DNA of 64,000 nucleotides from positions 62,001-126,000 of the forward strand of contig JAJTXV010000001.1 in NCBI GenBank assembly GCA_021463845.1. The letters run 5' to 3'. Each line of letters begins with the position of its first letter. The first letter of the stretch is position 1. Positions 39,513-47,949 of this stretch are shown in pieces. This DNA is from Anaerolineales bacterium. GTDB taxonomy: Bacteria > Chloroflexota > Anaerolineae > Anaerolineales > UBA11579. A program made the translations under genes and the position numbers. Under the pieces are notes generated by a model that searched no databases, was not told the origin of the DNA, and saw nothing but the letters and a program-made list of their open reading frames with translations.

Positions 39513-40877
39513 CTACAGCTGCCAGCTTTCGCCCCAGTTGGCCAGCAGGACTTGGTAGCTAGGGTCCTGATAGCGCGCCAGGCTGAACAGCGGCGCATAT
39601 TCCGGCAGCGCCGCGCCGGTGATGTGCCCGGCTACCAGCTCGGCCAGGCCGGCGGCGGCCATGATGCCGTAGCCGGAGGCCGCGCCGATGACATACGCGT
39701 CGGGCACGCCCAGCGGCCCCGCCAGCGGGCGGTTCTCCTGCGTCTTGGTGTAATAGCCGCCATCCACGCTGGGGCGCGGCATGCGCTCGAGATAGCCGCG
39801 CATCCCAGGCAGGATGCGGCCCAGGCCGCGGATGGCGGTCTCGGCGTATAGCGGGTCTTCGGCGATCGGGAAGGTGGGCGCTACCTGCTCGTTGTGCACA
39901 TCCCACAAGATCAATATGCTTTGCGCCGCCGCGTCGCCCTCTGGGCGCGTGTGCGCCCCTGAGGGCAGGCGGCCCAGCAGCCAGGCGGTTTCGGGATCCT
40001 CAGCCAGCATGGCGCGCTCGTCCTCGCTCCAGCTTAATTCTTGTTCATCGGCGCAGATCACCAAGGGCGCATCGCGGCCGACCGCGACGAGGTGGTCGTT
40101 GAACGCGGCCTTGAGGTGTAATTCGTTGTAAATGGGGATGTCTACGCCCAGCAGTTTGCTTACCGCGCCAATGTGTGGCCCGGCCGCGTTAATAAAGGTG
40201 CTGGTGGCGATGTGGGTGCCGTCTGCCAGAATCACTCCGGACACTGCGCCGCCGGCGGTCTCCACCGCGGCCACACGGCCAGTGATGAGCTCAACCCCGG
40301 CCGCCCGCGCCTGCTCCCACATCCACATGCCGTAGCTTTGGGCGCTCAGCCAGCCGGCCCGGCGCACGTGCAGCGCCGCAGCCGTCTCTGGCGCTAAGTA
40401 CGGAAAGTGCTGCCGGATCAGCGCTGCATCCGTCAGCAGGTCGGCGCCATCCGGCCCCTCGTATCCTTCGGCATGGTGGGGAGCGTAGCTGGCGCTGCCG
40501 GCGGCGTGCTCGCGCAGGTCGCCGGCGCCCAGGCCAGCAGCCTCGGCTGCTGCGCTGCGCAAGCCGGCGATCTGGGCTGCGTCGGTGGTGACGTACAGGT
40601 AGCCGCGCCGGTTGAGCTTGAACATGTTGTTGCAAGCCGCGGCGCGCTGTTCCATTAGCGTGATACTGCGGTTCATGAGCTGCACCATGGCATCACCCGG
40701 GCCGGGCCACCAGTTGCGGTAGCACTCACTGGATTTGTCTGAGGTCAGGGTCAGGGGCGGATGTTCATCCACCACCAGAATGTTCTTGACGCCCTGTTGG
40801 GCCAGTGCATAGGCGGTGCTGACGCCCAGGATGCCTGCACCGCAGATCACCACCTGAGCCGTTTTCGATTTTGTCAT
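39513..40877 (-). CDS. FAD-dependent oxidoreductase (DAO family, sarcosine-oxidase-like)
   Basis: A 454-residue flavoenzyme of the D-amino-acid oxidase fold. It begins with the FAD-binding loop VVICGAGILGVSTAYALAQQG (GxGxxG, residues 9-29), followed by NILVVDEHPP with the adenosine-binding acidic residue. The central part includes FINAAGPHIGAVSKLLG. The C-terminus has the second FAD contact GAASGYGIMAAAGLAELVA. It resembles sarcosine or glycine oxidases in layout, but the substrate is not predictable. It is the first gene of a two-gene minus-strand unit with the Mrr-like protein, though the link may be only positional. Confidence 0.85.
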   Translation of the reverse strand: MTKSKTAQVVICGAGILGVSTAYALAQQGVKNILVVDEHPPLTLTSDKSSECYRNWWPGPGDAMVQLMNRSITLMEQRAAACNNMFKLNRRGYLYVTTDAAQIAGLRSAAAEAAGLGAGDLREHAAGSASYAPHHAEGYEGPDGADLLTDAALIRQHFPYLAPETAAALHVRRAGWLSAQSYGMWMWEQARAAGVELITGRVAAVETAGGAVSGVILADGTHIATSTFINAAGPHIGAVSKLLGVDIPIYNELHLKAAFNDHLVAVGRDAPLVICADEQELSWSEDERAMLAEDPETAWLLGRLPSGAHTRPEGDAAAQSILILWDVHNEQVAPTFPIAEDPLYAETAIRGLGRILPGMRGYLERMPRPSVDGGYYTKTQENRPLAGPLGVPDAYVIGAASGYGIMAAAGLAELVAGHITGAALPEYAPLFSLARYQDPSYQVLLANWGESWQL

Positions 40878-40998
40878 AATGTGTCAAAGGATATTGTAGT
40901 GGAATTTTTTTCTCACCCACATTGCTGATGGTTGGCGCTATCCTTTTGACGGGATAAGAATTCCTTTGCCATCAATTGCATGCGAAAGGAGCTAGGCG

Positions 40999-41751
40999 AT
41001 GAAACAACAATGGACCCTGTTCAAACGGGGAAGGGCGGCGATTGGCTTTGGCGTTGCGCTGGTTTCTATCGGAGTTTTGCTTTCGGCTTGTGCAGCGCGC
41101 AGTGGCGCCCCTGCCGCAAATATAGAAGAGGTGCTGGATCTGATGTCCACCAGTCACACGCGGTGGCATACCGTTCAGGGGCAAGCAGTTGTTGTATGGA
41201 CGGGTACTCAGGGGCAGCAGCAGGAGTATGAACTGGATTTTGCAGTTTCTCAGCCTGCTGCTGCTCGTTTTGCGTCAGTTAAGGCGCATATTGCGCCCGT
41301 CTACGATGTGTGGATGAGTGATGGCACCTATATTTACGAGATCAACACGGCAGCCGGGACATACGTTCGGAGCCAGTTGCCGGCCTTTGCTCTTGATCTC
41401 AGTGGGATGGAGAACCCGGAGACTGGCCCAGACCCTGTAGCCATCATCCATCCATTCTCTATGTTGATCCCATCTCCGGTTGCGCAATACATCTACCCAC
41501 ATTGGTTCGCACAACAGGTGAATGGCTCCTACCAGCTTCTAGGAGAGGAAGAGTGGCTGGGCCGCAAGGTCTGGAAAGTTGAATGTGTAACTGAGACGGC
41601 TACAAGTCTGGCGTGGATCGATCAAAGCACTGGAGTGATCCTGCGTTTCCAGCAACCGGACTATGTTGACTTTCGGATAACTTCCGTAGTTTTCGATGAA
41701 TCCATAGATACGGAAGTTTTTACACTTCCGGCCGACTATGCTCAGGAGTAG
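40999..41751 (+). CDS. Lipoprotein of the LolA/RseB-like fold
   Basis: A 250-residue secreted lipoprotein with lipobox LLSAC (Cys near 31) after a Lys/Arg-rich start. The folded part has VQGQAVVVWTGTQGQQQEYELDF, VWMSDGTYIYEINTAAGTY and a late LAWIDQSTGVILRFQQPDY, the pattern of the single-sheet domain found in LolA, LppX and RseB that binds lipid or peptide. AAAGGAG precedes the ATG by 6 nt. Function unknown; a lipid-carrier or sensor role is likely from the fold. G+C content is a little lower than the neighbours. Confidence 0.7.
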   Translation: MKQQWTLFKRGRAAIGFGVALVSIGVLLSACAARSGAPAANIEEVLDLMSTSHTRWHTVQGQAVVVWTGTQGQQQEYELDFAVSQPAAARFASVKAHIAPVYDVWMSDGTYIYEINTAAGTYVRSQLPAFALDLSGMENPETGPDPVAIIHPFSMLIPSPVAQYIYPHWFAQQVNGSYQLLGEEEWLGRKVWKVECVTETATSLAWIDQSTGVILRFQQPDYVDFRITSVVFDESIDTEVFTLPADYAQE

Positions 41752-41759
41752 TGCGCAGG

Positions 41760-42671
41760 CTATGAGCTTAGCGCTTGGATAGCGTGGGTTGCTTGCAGGG
41801 CACGCTCCGGCGCAAGATCTTGCAGCGGGCTGCGCACGGGCCACAGCGGCAGGCCGTGTTGGCTGTGCAACATGGCTTTGAGGTAGGCGGGCGCAGGCGG
41901 CATGGCGTCCATGGCGGCTCGCGCCATATCCAAAGTGGCCTGGTGTTCGCTAACATCCTTGCCCCACAAGAAACCTTCATACACGGCGCGCAGTTCGGCG
42001 CAGCGCAGATTGGCCAGTGCCGTAATGGCGCCGGCCGCACCGGCTTGCAGGCCGCTGGTCATCAGCTTGTCGTTGCCCACCAACACCGCGCAGCCCGGCA
42101 GCCCGGCGGCATACATCTCCGCCGAGGCCTGGTCACCTGTTGAGTCTTTGAGCCCGGCAAAGCGGGTGGGGTAGGCTGCCTGCAAACGCTGCAGCAGGCT
42201 CAGCGGCAGCGGCACGCCGCTCACGGCGGGGATGTGATAGCCCAGCAGCCAGCGCCCCTCGGGCACGCTGCCCTCGATCACCCGGCTATACCAGTCAAAC
42301 AGACCATCTTCGCTGACATTGCGCATGAAGTACGGAGGCAGTACCACCACGGCATCGAATCCCAGCTCGAAGGCGGCCTTGTTGAGTGCGATCGTTTCCG
42401 TCAGGCTGGGCGTACCCGTGCCAGCCAGCAGGCGGAACTCCTGCGGCCGGGCCGCTGCGGCCGCTTTGAAGATCTCGACGCGCTCGGCAGCCGAGAAGCT
42501 GGTGCCCTCGCCGGTGGTGCCAAGCAGCAAGGCGCCGTGTGCGCCGTGCTCGGCGAAGAAGCCCAGCAGGCTCGGCCAGGCGGAAAGATCGGGCTGGTCG
42601 TCAGCCGTCAGGGGAGTGACCGCCGCGGTATATACACCGGAGAGCGGATGAGTGAGGTTGGGTGAGGGCAT
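41760..42671 (-). CDS. Dihydrodipicolinate synthase/N-acetylneuraminate lyase family aldolase
   Basis: A class I aldolase of the DapA superfamily, 303 residues. Family text includes GVYTAAVTPLTADDQPDL, LLLGTTGEGTSFSAAERVEI (near residue 50), LAGTGTPSLTETIALN, VVLPPYFMRN and YHIPAVSGVPL with the Tyr of the active site. The Schiff-base Lys is in FAGLKDSTGD. The C-terminus carries AAGAAGAITALANL. Members cleave or form sugar acids, so the true substrate may be a 2-keto-3-deoxy acid rather than a lysine precursor. ATG 42671 lies 7 nt after TATAAT; a longer frame to 42737 is not supported. Confidence 0.87.
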   Translation of the reverse strand: MPSPNLTHPLSGVYTAAVTPLTADDQPDLSAWPSLLGFFAEHGAHGALLLGTTGEGTSFSAAERVEIFKAAAAARPQEFRLLAGTGTPSLTETIALNKAAFELGFDAVVVLPPYFMRNVSEDGLFDWYSRVIEGSVPEGRWLLGYHIPAVSGVPLPLSLLQRLQAAYPTRFAGLKDSTGDQASAEMYAAGLPGCAVLVGNDKLMTSGLQAGAAGAITALANLRCAELRAVYEGFLWGKDVSEHQATLDMARAAMDAMPPAPAYLKAMLHSQHGLPLWPVRSPLQDLAPERALQATHAIQALSS

Positions 42672-42678
42672 GGCCGTG

Positions 42679-42684
42679 ATTATA
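42679..42684 (-). promoter_or_regulatory. -10 TATAAT, 7 nt before the DapA-family ATG
   Basis: Perfect hexamer on the minus strand followed by CACGGCC and ATG. It overlaps the last bases near the EamA gene stop at 42688. Confidence 0.5.
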
Positions 42685-42687
42685 AGG

Positions 42688-43593
42688 TCATGCCAGGAAC
42701 AGGATCGCCACCCCGGCCAGCGCCACAACCGTGCCAATAATGCCGCGCGCCGTCAGCTTTTCTTTGAAGACAAAGTGTCCGATCGGCAAGAGGAAGATCG
42801 GCACCATGGCGATCAGTGTGCTGGCAATGCCAACCTCTGTATTCTGGATCGAAACAAGTGACAGCCACACGCCGCTCACCGGCCCAAACAGGGCTCCGAT
42901 CAAGAGCAGGCCAAATGCCTTGGGCTGCTGGCGCAATGTGCCAAATGTGCCGCCTGCCTGCCCGCGCAGCAAGGTGAAGAGCCATATGCTGGTGGTGGCA
43001 GTGAGCATACGCAGCACTTGTGCTGAAAGCGCCGGGAAGTCGCCCTCCAGGCCGTACTTGGCCGTGATGGCGCCCAGAGTCTGGCCCAGCGCGGCCAGAA
43101 ACGCGAACAACAGCCCGAACAGATACACCCGCTGCTGTGACTGGCTGCGGGGTTGGCCATCGGGCTCAGAAACCACCCACAGCACGCCGCCCAGCCCCAG
43201 CAGCATGCCCAGGATCTGGACCGCGTTGAGGGTCTCGTCGAACAGGAAGTAACCAAAGATGGCCGCCACCACCGGTGCCGTGCTGAACACCAGCATGGTG
43301 AGCCGCGTGCCCAGCTGCACGAAGGCCTGGAACAGCGCCGCGTCGCCCAGGGCCAGGCCGATCACGCCTGACAAGCCCAGCCAGATCCAGCGCTCGCGGC
43401 TGGCATCTGGGACCAGGCTGCCGTACAGCAAGAGATGCAGCCCCAGCAGGATCAGCGTGGCCACCAGCAGGCGGGTGCGGTTCACCACCTGCGAGCCGAC
43501 CAGGCGCGAGCTCAACGTAAAGAAGCTGGCGCCGCCAGCAAAGAATACGGCTGTGGCCAGGCCAGCAAGTTCACCTAGATAAGGAATGGGCAT
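42688..43593 (-). CDS. EamA/DMT family transporter
   Basis: A 301-residue membrane protein with ten hydrophobic segments arranged as two five-span EamA repeats. The second begins near residue 155 (VYLFGLLFAFLAALGQTLGAI). Conserved features include a small-residue-rich GLAGVIGLALGDAALFQAF and NTEVGIASTLIAMVPIFLLP, then a final AGVAILFLA. Such transporters move metabolites, amino acids or drugs; the substrate is not predictable. GGAG and a TATACT (43611-43616 on this strand) precede its ATG. It diverges from the YfhO-like gene. Confidence 0.87.
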   Translation of the reverse strand: MPIPYLGELAGLATAVFFAGGASFFTLSSRLVGSQVVNRTRLLVATLILLGLHLLLYGSLVPDASRERWIWLGLSGVIGLALGDAALFQAFVQLGTRLTMLVFSTAPVVAAIFGYFLFDETLNAVQILGMLLGLGGVLWVVSEPDGQPRSQSQQRVYLFGLLFAFLAALGQTLGAITAKYGLEGDFPALSAQVLRMLTATTSIWLFTLLRGQAGGTFGTLRQQPKAFGLLLIGALFGPVSGVWLSLVSIQNTEVGIASTLIAMVPIFLLPIGHFVFKEKLTARGIIGTVVALAGVAILFLA

Positions 43594-43633
43594 GTATTCT
43601 CCAGTGGCGAAGTATACGCCCTGGTTGTTACTT

Positions 43634-43639
43634 TATAAT
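43634..43639 (+). promoter_or_regulatory. -10 TATAAT, 9 nt before the YfhO-like gene
   Basis: Perfect hexamer. The spacing predicts a leaderless message or a leader of about two nucleotides. No Shine-Dalgarno sequence is present. Confidence 0.5.
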
Positions 43640-43648
43640 TTTTGAGAA

Positions 43649-45802
43649 ATGAAAAGGCTTTTTTCTGAAGCGTTACATAAGATTGAGCTGGTTTTGAGCA
43701 ATAGGACTGTCCTGGTATTTATCCTTTGGGCGCTGCTATTGTCTTTTGAATACTTGGCTTTTGGAGTGCAATCTTATGTAAAGATCCATGACAACGCCGA
43801 CGTAACCCTGCCACTAAAGCTGGCCAATGTTTTGAGTAATCCTTGGTCATTCAGCAGCTGGGATCCACACCAGCTGGGAGGAACAGACAAGCTTACTGAA
43901 GTTGGTAGTTTTGATTTGCTCAATTTCTTCTTTTATGTGCTTCCCGGCTGGCTTGCATACGGCTCAGTAATTCTGCTCCAAAGATTTGTAGCTGGGTACT
44001 TTACTTTTCGATTGCTTACCCGGCATTTGCACATTCGACCGATATTTGCACTCTTGCCTTCGTTGATCTACTCAATGTTCTCTCAACAGGGCATCAATCT
44101 TCAGTTTGATGGCTTTACGTTATACGATTCGCTCGGGTTACCCGCCGTACCTGCCGTTCTCTTCTTTCTTGGAGAGCTAACGGTCAAGCCCACCCAATCT
44201 TGGCGGACGCTGCTTGCTTCTGCCGCCCTAGGGTTTTTTTACTCTAGTGTTTCCTTTTATGCATATTCAATATTCCTGATCCCGCTGTTGGTGTTGTGGT
44301 TATTCTTTCTAAAGGCGGGAAAGAATCGGCCGGCAATACTTTTGGCATTTTTACTAGGGTGGTTTGCATTGGAGGCAATTGAAATTGTCGCTGCCTTAAA
44401 TTACTCAGCATTTTCACATCGTGTGAATACTAGTTATTGCACCGACATTGGTCTATGGAACGGTCTGACACGGGCGACTCAAAGGCAGTTTTTGTCAGGA
44501 ACGAATTTGCTGCCGTTCCTGGTTGGATCTATCGGGGCCGCGCTGAGCCTGCAAAGGTCTGATGATCGCAGGCCGCTTCTTGTTTTCATCTTGGCTGTCG
44601 GATTTGCTTTTGCCAGTGTGTTGCTTCCCGCCTTTTTTTGTTCCGATCTGAATCCTTTAGCCTTTCTCAGAGGCTTTAACTCTGGTCGATTTTTTCTGTA
44701 TTCGCCGTTCTTGACGGTTGTCCTGCTAGGCCTTTCTCTACAGAAGATAGATTGGTGGTTGCGCAACAGACCTGGATTTCCTCAGTTTTTGACCTATTTG
44801 CTGGTGGGGCTACTGTTTTTGAATGTGGCAAGTCAGGTAGTTTCAGTGAAACAGGCTACCTTGTCAGCAAGGTTAAACGGAAGCAACTATGCAAATCTGT
44901 TTGAGAATCCATACCTCGATTATTTGAGTACTTTGACGTCCGCGCATACTGAACCAGTGCGAACAGTGCTGCTGTATGAACATGAAAGTCAATACAACCC
45001 GGGCTATTTCTGGGCCTATGGGATTTCCACCCTTGATGGATATGGAAACATGTACCCTTCTTGGCTGGGCGAATTTTGGCGAGCGGTGCTTGATCCAATG
45101 ATGATTCGCTACCCTGAATGCAGGTATGGCATTCGTCTTGCCCTCGGTGAAACCAGGCTTTACTTGTCTAATGGCTGTGACGTTGGGGAACAAGTTGATC
45201 TATCAAAGCCGGCTGAGTTGTTTAACTTTAATCTTCTTAGTCTTGCAAGTGTTAGATACGTTTTGAGTGCTCAGCCGTTGCAAGATAGAGGGAGCCTTCA
45301 GGAGATAGACACGTCTGGAATTAACTGCCCAGCGGGGTGTCTGCGCTACTACATCTATGAAAATCCAGCGGCCGCCAGTTTTCTGACCGCATACTCAGAA
45401 ATTAGCCAAAGACCGAGTGAAGAGGATGTTCTAGAAGCTCTTCGTCTCTTGGATTTGGTGCCAGATGCGGTGCTCATTGATGCTCCCCAGCTTAGTGGAT
45501 TGCCAGTACAAGACCTGGGGGGTTCTGCTTCAACAATAAATCTGCTGGATTCTGATAATGATCAAGTGATTTTTCGGTTTAGCAGCCTAGATGCGAAGAT
45601 AGTTGTCTTGAATTCTACTTACACCCCCGACTGGAAGGTGTTTATAGATGGGGTTGAGACCAGAGTCTTGCGCGCAAATTACATTTTTAAAGCCGTTTAT
45701 GTGCCTGCGGGAGAACACTTGATTGAATTTGTGTATGCCCCTCCATATTCGTATAGGCGAATTTTGATAGAAAGCGAGATCTACTCAAATGAGATACCCT
45801 GA
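43649..45802 (+). CDS. YfhO-like multi-spanning membrane protein
   Basis: A 717-residue protein with about 12 hydrophobic segments to residue 400, then a soluble domain. The first outer loop includes KIHDNADVTLPLKLANVLS and SWDPHQLGGTDKLTEVGS. The C-terminal end carries YTPDWKVFIDGVETRVLRAN and VYVPAGEHLIEFVYAPP, close to the conserved end of YfhO proteins (for example WxxxVDGxE and VPAGxHxVxF). YfhO-type proteins are linked to lipoteichoic acid or glycan glycosylation. Base composition is clearly A+T-rich compared with both neighbours, suggesting acquired DNA. It begins a run of sugar- and methyl-transfer genes. Confidence 0.72.
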   Translation: MKRLFSEALHKIELVLSNRTVLVFILWALLLSFEYLAFGVQSYVKIHDNADVTLPLKLANVLSNPWSFSSWDPHQLGGTDKLTEVGSFDLLNFFFYVLPGWLAYGSVILLQRFVAGYFTFRLLTRHLHIRPIFALLPSLIYSMFSQQGINLQFDGFTLYDSLGLPAVPAVLFFLGELTVKPTQSWRTLLASAALGFFYSSVSFYAYSIFLIPLLVLWLFFLKAGKNRPAILLAFLLGWFALEAIEIVAALNYSAFSHRVNTSYCTDIGLWNGLTRATQRQFLSGTNLLPFLVGSIGAALSLQRSDDRRPLLVFILAVGFAFASVLLPAFFCSDLNPLAFLRGFNSGRFFLYSPFLTVVLLGLSLQKIDWWLRNRPGFPQFLTYLLVGLLFLNVASQVVSVKQATLSARLNGSNYANLFENPYLDYLSTLTSAHTEPVRTVLLYEHESQYNPGYFWAYGISTLDGYGNMYPSWLGEFWRAVLDPMMIRYPECRYGIRLALGETRLYLSNGCDVGEQVDLSKPAELFNFNLLSLASVRYVLSAQPLQDRGSLQEIDTSGINCPAGCLRYYIYENPAAASFLTAYSEISQRPSEEDVLEALRLLDLVPDAVLIDAPQLSGLPVQDLGGSASTINLLDSDNDQVIFRFSSLDAKIVVLNSTYTPDWKVFIDGVETRVLRANYIFKAVYVPAGEHLIEFVYAPPYSYRRILIESEIYSNEIP

Positions 45803-45856
45803 CACTGCTCCCCGCGAAGTGCGCCGTGCACCAAAACTGCATGTTTCGCGCTCCTT

Positions 45857-45862
45857 TATAAT
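45857..45862 (+). promoter_or_regulatory. -10 TATAAT, 8 nt before the GT2 gene
   Basis: Perfect hexamer placed so that transcription starts within a base or two of the ATG. Confidence 0.5.
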
Positions 45863-45870
45863 CTTGGCCT

Positions 45871-46593
45871 ATGCGTCCTAAGAATAGTGGGGTTTCCATC
45901 ATTGTCCCCACTTACAATGAGAAAGAGCATATTGCAGACTTGATTGAGTCCTTGTATGCCAATATCGCTGCCCCGTTGGAGGTCATCGTCGTGGATGACG
46001 CGTCGCCGGATGGCACCGCGGATGTAGTGGCAGGCCTGCAATACCCCAGCCTGCGCCTCATCCGCCGCAAGGCCCGCGGCCTGGCCGCCGCATTCCATCG
46101 CGGCATCCTGGAGGCCAAGGGCGACATCCTGGGCTGGATGGATGCCGATATGACCATGCCCGCCGCCGTCATGAACCAGCTCATCGAGCAGTTGGATGAA
46201 TATCACATCGCCATCGGCTCGCGCTATGTGGAAGGCGGCAGCGACAACCGCCACCCACTGCGCACGCTGGCCAGCCGTGCGGTCAACGGCTTGGCGCGGC
46301 TGGTGCTCAATAATGCTGTGCGCGACTACGACAGCGGCTTCATTGCCATCCGTCGCGAGGTCTTCGATCATGTCACCCTCATCCCCTTTGGGTATGGGGA
46401 TTACTTCATTGAGTTTATTTATGATGCGCACCGGGCCGGTTTGAAGATCAAAGAAGTTGGTTATGCGTTTCGTGATCGCAGTGTCGGTGTGTCCAAATCG
46501 GCTCCTTCGCTCATCAGCTTCTTTGTCACTGGCCTGCGCTACATCCTGCGGATCTTTAGCTTGCGTCTGCGTTTTATTACCGGCCGGGATTGA
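45871..46593 (+). CDS. GT2 glycosyltransferase, polyprenol-phosphate mannose synthase-like
   Basis: A cytoplasmic GT-A transferase, 240 residues. IIVPTYNEKEHIADLIESL (10-28), VVDDASPDGTADVV and MDADMTMP give the nucleotide-sugar and metal-binding Asp residues. SRYVEGGSDNRHPLRTLASR and NNAVRDYDSGFIAIRREVF match dolichol/polyprenol-phosphate mannose synthases. The C-terminal tail is soluble with no membrane anchor. It would make the polyprenyl-linked sugar used by GT-C enzymes such as the PIG-V-like protein at 37639. The stop overlaps the next gene's ATG (TGATG). Confidence 0.88.
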   Translation: MRPKNSGVSIIVPTYNEKEHIADLIESLYANIAAPLEVIVVDDASPDGTADVVAGLQYPSLRLIRRKARGLAAAFHRGILEAKGDILGWMDADMTMPAAVMNQLIEQLDEYHIAIGSRYVEGGSDNRHPLRTLASRAVNGLARLVLNNAVRDYDSGFIAIRREVFDHVTLIPFGYGDYFIEFIYDAHRAGLKIKEVGYAFRDRSVGVSKSAPSLISFFVTGLRYILRIFSLRLRFITGRD

Positions 46594-47321
46594 TGCAAGT
46601 TTCCGAATACCCGCGTCTGTATGCCGCCGAGGATAGACTGTGGTGGTTTCGTGCCCTGCATCAGGCCGTGCGCTACTTGCTGCCCCGGCCGCATCAAGGC
46701 CAGCTGCTGGAGATCGGCTGTGGCACCGGCGGCCTGATGCGCCAGCTGGCGCAGCCTGGCCTGCAGGTGACCGGCATAGACCTTGCGGCTGAGGCGGTTG
46801 GGTATGCGGCCACCCGCGGCGCGGGGCCAGTGGCGCGGGCCAGCGCCAACCAGCTGCCTTTCCCTGACCGCAGCTTTGACTTTGTCACCTGTGTGGACCT
46901 GCTCGAGGTGGAGACGGTGCAGCCCGAAGCGTTGGTGCAGCAGGCCCTGCGCGTCCTGCGCCCGGGTGGCTATGGCGTGTTCGTGATGGCCGCGCACCAA
47001 TGGCTGCTCAGTGAGCATGACCGCGCTGTCAACTCCGTGCGCCGCTTTAACCTCGCGCAATTGCGCGATCTGTTTGCGGGTAAACCTGTGCGCGTCGTGC
47101 GCGGTACGTACTTGTTCTTTCTGGTCTTTCCGCTGGTTGTGCTGCGCAAGCTGGTCAACAAGCCGCGCAATGAGCAGGGCAGTGTCTCAGATGTCAGTGT
47201 GCCTCCGCAGATCGTTAACTTGCCCTTGTACTGGCTGTGCTGGCTGGAGAATCAATGGCTGCGTATATCTAATCTGCCGATGGGCTCATCCGTACTGGTG
47301 GTGGTGCAAAAACATGGCTGA
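46593..47321 (+). CDS. SAM-dependent methyltransferase (Methyltransf_11 type)
   Basis: A 242-residue Rossmann methyltransferase. QLLEIGCGTGGLMRQLA (motif I near 38), VTGIDLAAEAVGYA, RSFDFVTCVDLLEVE and VLRPGGYGVFVMAA are in canonical order. The segment after residue 140 has RRFNLAQLRDLFAGK, as in methyltransferases of glycan or lipid clusters. It shares TGATG with the GT2 gene. Its stop lies inside the start of the next methyltransferase gene, so three genes are translated together. Confidence 0.85.
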   Translation: MQVSEYPRLYAAEDRLWWFRALHQAVRYLLPRPHQGQLLEIGCGTGGLMRQLAQPGLQVTGIDLAAEAVGYAATRGAGPVARASANQLPFPDRSFDFVTCVDLLEVETVQPEALVQQALRVLRPGGYGVFVMAAHQWLLSEHDRAVNSVRRFNLAQLRDLFAGKPVRVVRGTYLFFLVFPLVVLRKLVNKPRNEQGSVSDVSVPPQIVNLPLYWLCWLENQWLRISNLPMGSSVLVVVQKHG

Positions 47322-47925
47322 GCGCATCTGGCTTGACCGCCTGGAGGCCACCCGCCCGTACCAGTGGCTGCGTCTGCAGATGAACAAGGGCCTGGTGGAT
47401 TTCCTCGTGCAGGCCGTGTTGGCTGGCCGCAGCCGCATGCGCCTGGCTGAGGTGGCCTGCGGCAGCGGCTTTGCGGCCCACCTGCTGGCCCAGCGGCCGG
47501 AAGTGGGGCTCAGCATTGCCGCCGATCTGAACCTTGAGGATTACACCCAGGCAAACATTCCTGGCTTCGCCGCATCATTCCTGTTGACCGACCTCTTTCA
47601 TCCTGCGCTGCAACCCGGCTCGCTGGATCTGGTGTGGAATTCCTCGTCCATTGAAGAGATCGACAACCCGCAAGCCGCCGTAACCAGCATGGCTGCCCTG
47701 GCCAAGCCGGGCGGCTTCGTGTTCGTCGGTGTGCCCAGCCGCGGCGGCCTGGCCGGCCTGCTGCGCCTGTTGCCTTCGGCGCGCACGCGCGCCTGGCTGG
47801 GCCGTGTGTACAGCCGCGCCGAGCTGCGCGGCCTCCTGGCCGGCGCCGGGCTGCAGCCGGTGCGCGAGACCGCTTATCTCTTCGGCACATTTATCGGCCT
47901 GCTGGCACAGAAGCCCGGCAACTGA
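47314..47925 (+). CDS. Second SAM-dependent methyltransferase-like protein
   Basis: A 203-residue protein of the same fold. RLAEVACGSGFAAHLLAQRP gives motif I, then SIAADLNLEDYTQ, LDLVWNSSSIEEIDNP and MAALAKPGGFVFVGVPSRGG. Loop VPSRGGLAGLLRLL and the length are typical. Translation begins at ATG 47314, overlapping the previous gene by 8 bases; the frame is open further upstream but that reads as a shadow of the previous gene. Substrate unknown; position suggests glycan or lipid modification. Confidence 0.8.
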   Translation: MAERIWLDRLEATRPYQWLRLQMNKGLVDFLVQAVLAGRSRMRLAEVACGSGFAAHLLAQRPEVGLSIAADLNLEDYTQANIPGFAASFLLTDLFHPALQPGSLDLVWNSSSIEEIDNPQAAVTSMAALAKPGGFVFVGVPSRGGLAGLLRLLPSARTRAWLGRVYSRAELRGLLAGAGLQPVRETAYLFGTFIGLLAQKPGN

Positions 47926-47937
47926 TTCCAAACACAT

Positions 47938-47943
47938 TAGAAT
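47938..47943 (+). promoter_or_regulatory. -10-like TAGAAT, 6 nt before the thiolase ATG
   Basis: It lies in the 24-bp gap after the methyltransferase gene and implies a leaderless thiolase mRNA. Confidence 0.45.
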
Positions 47944-47949
47944 TGCGCC

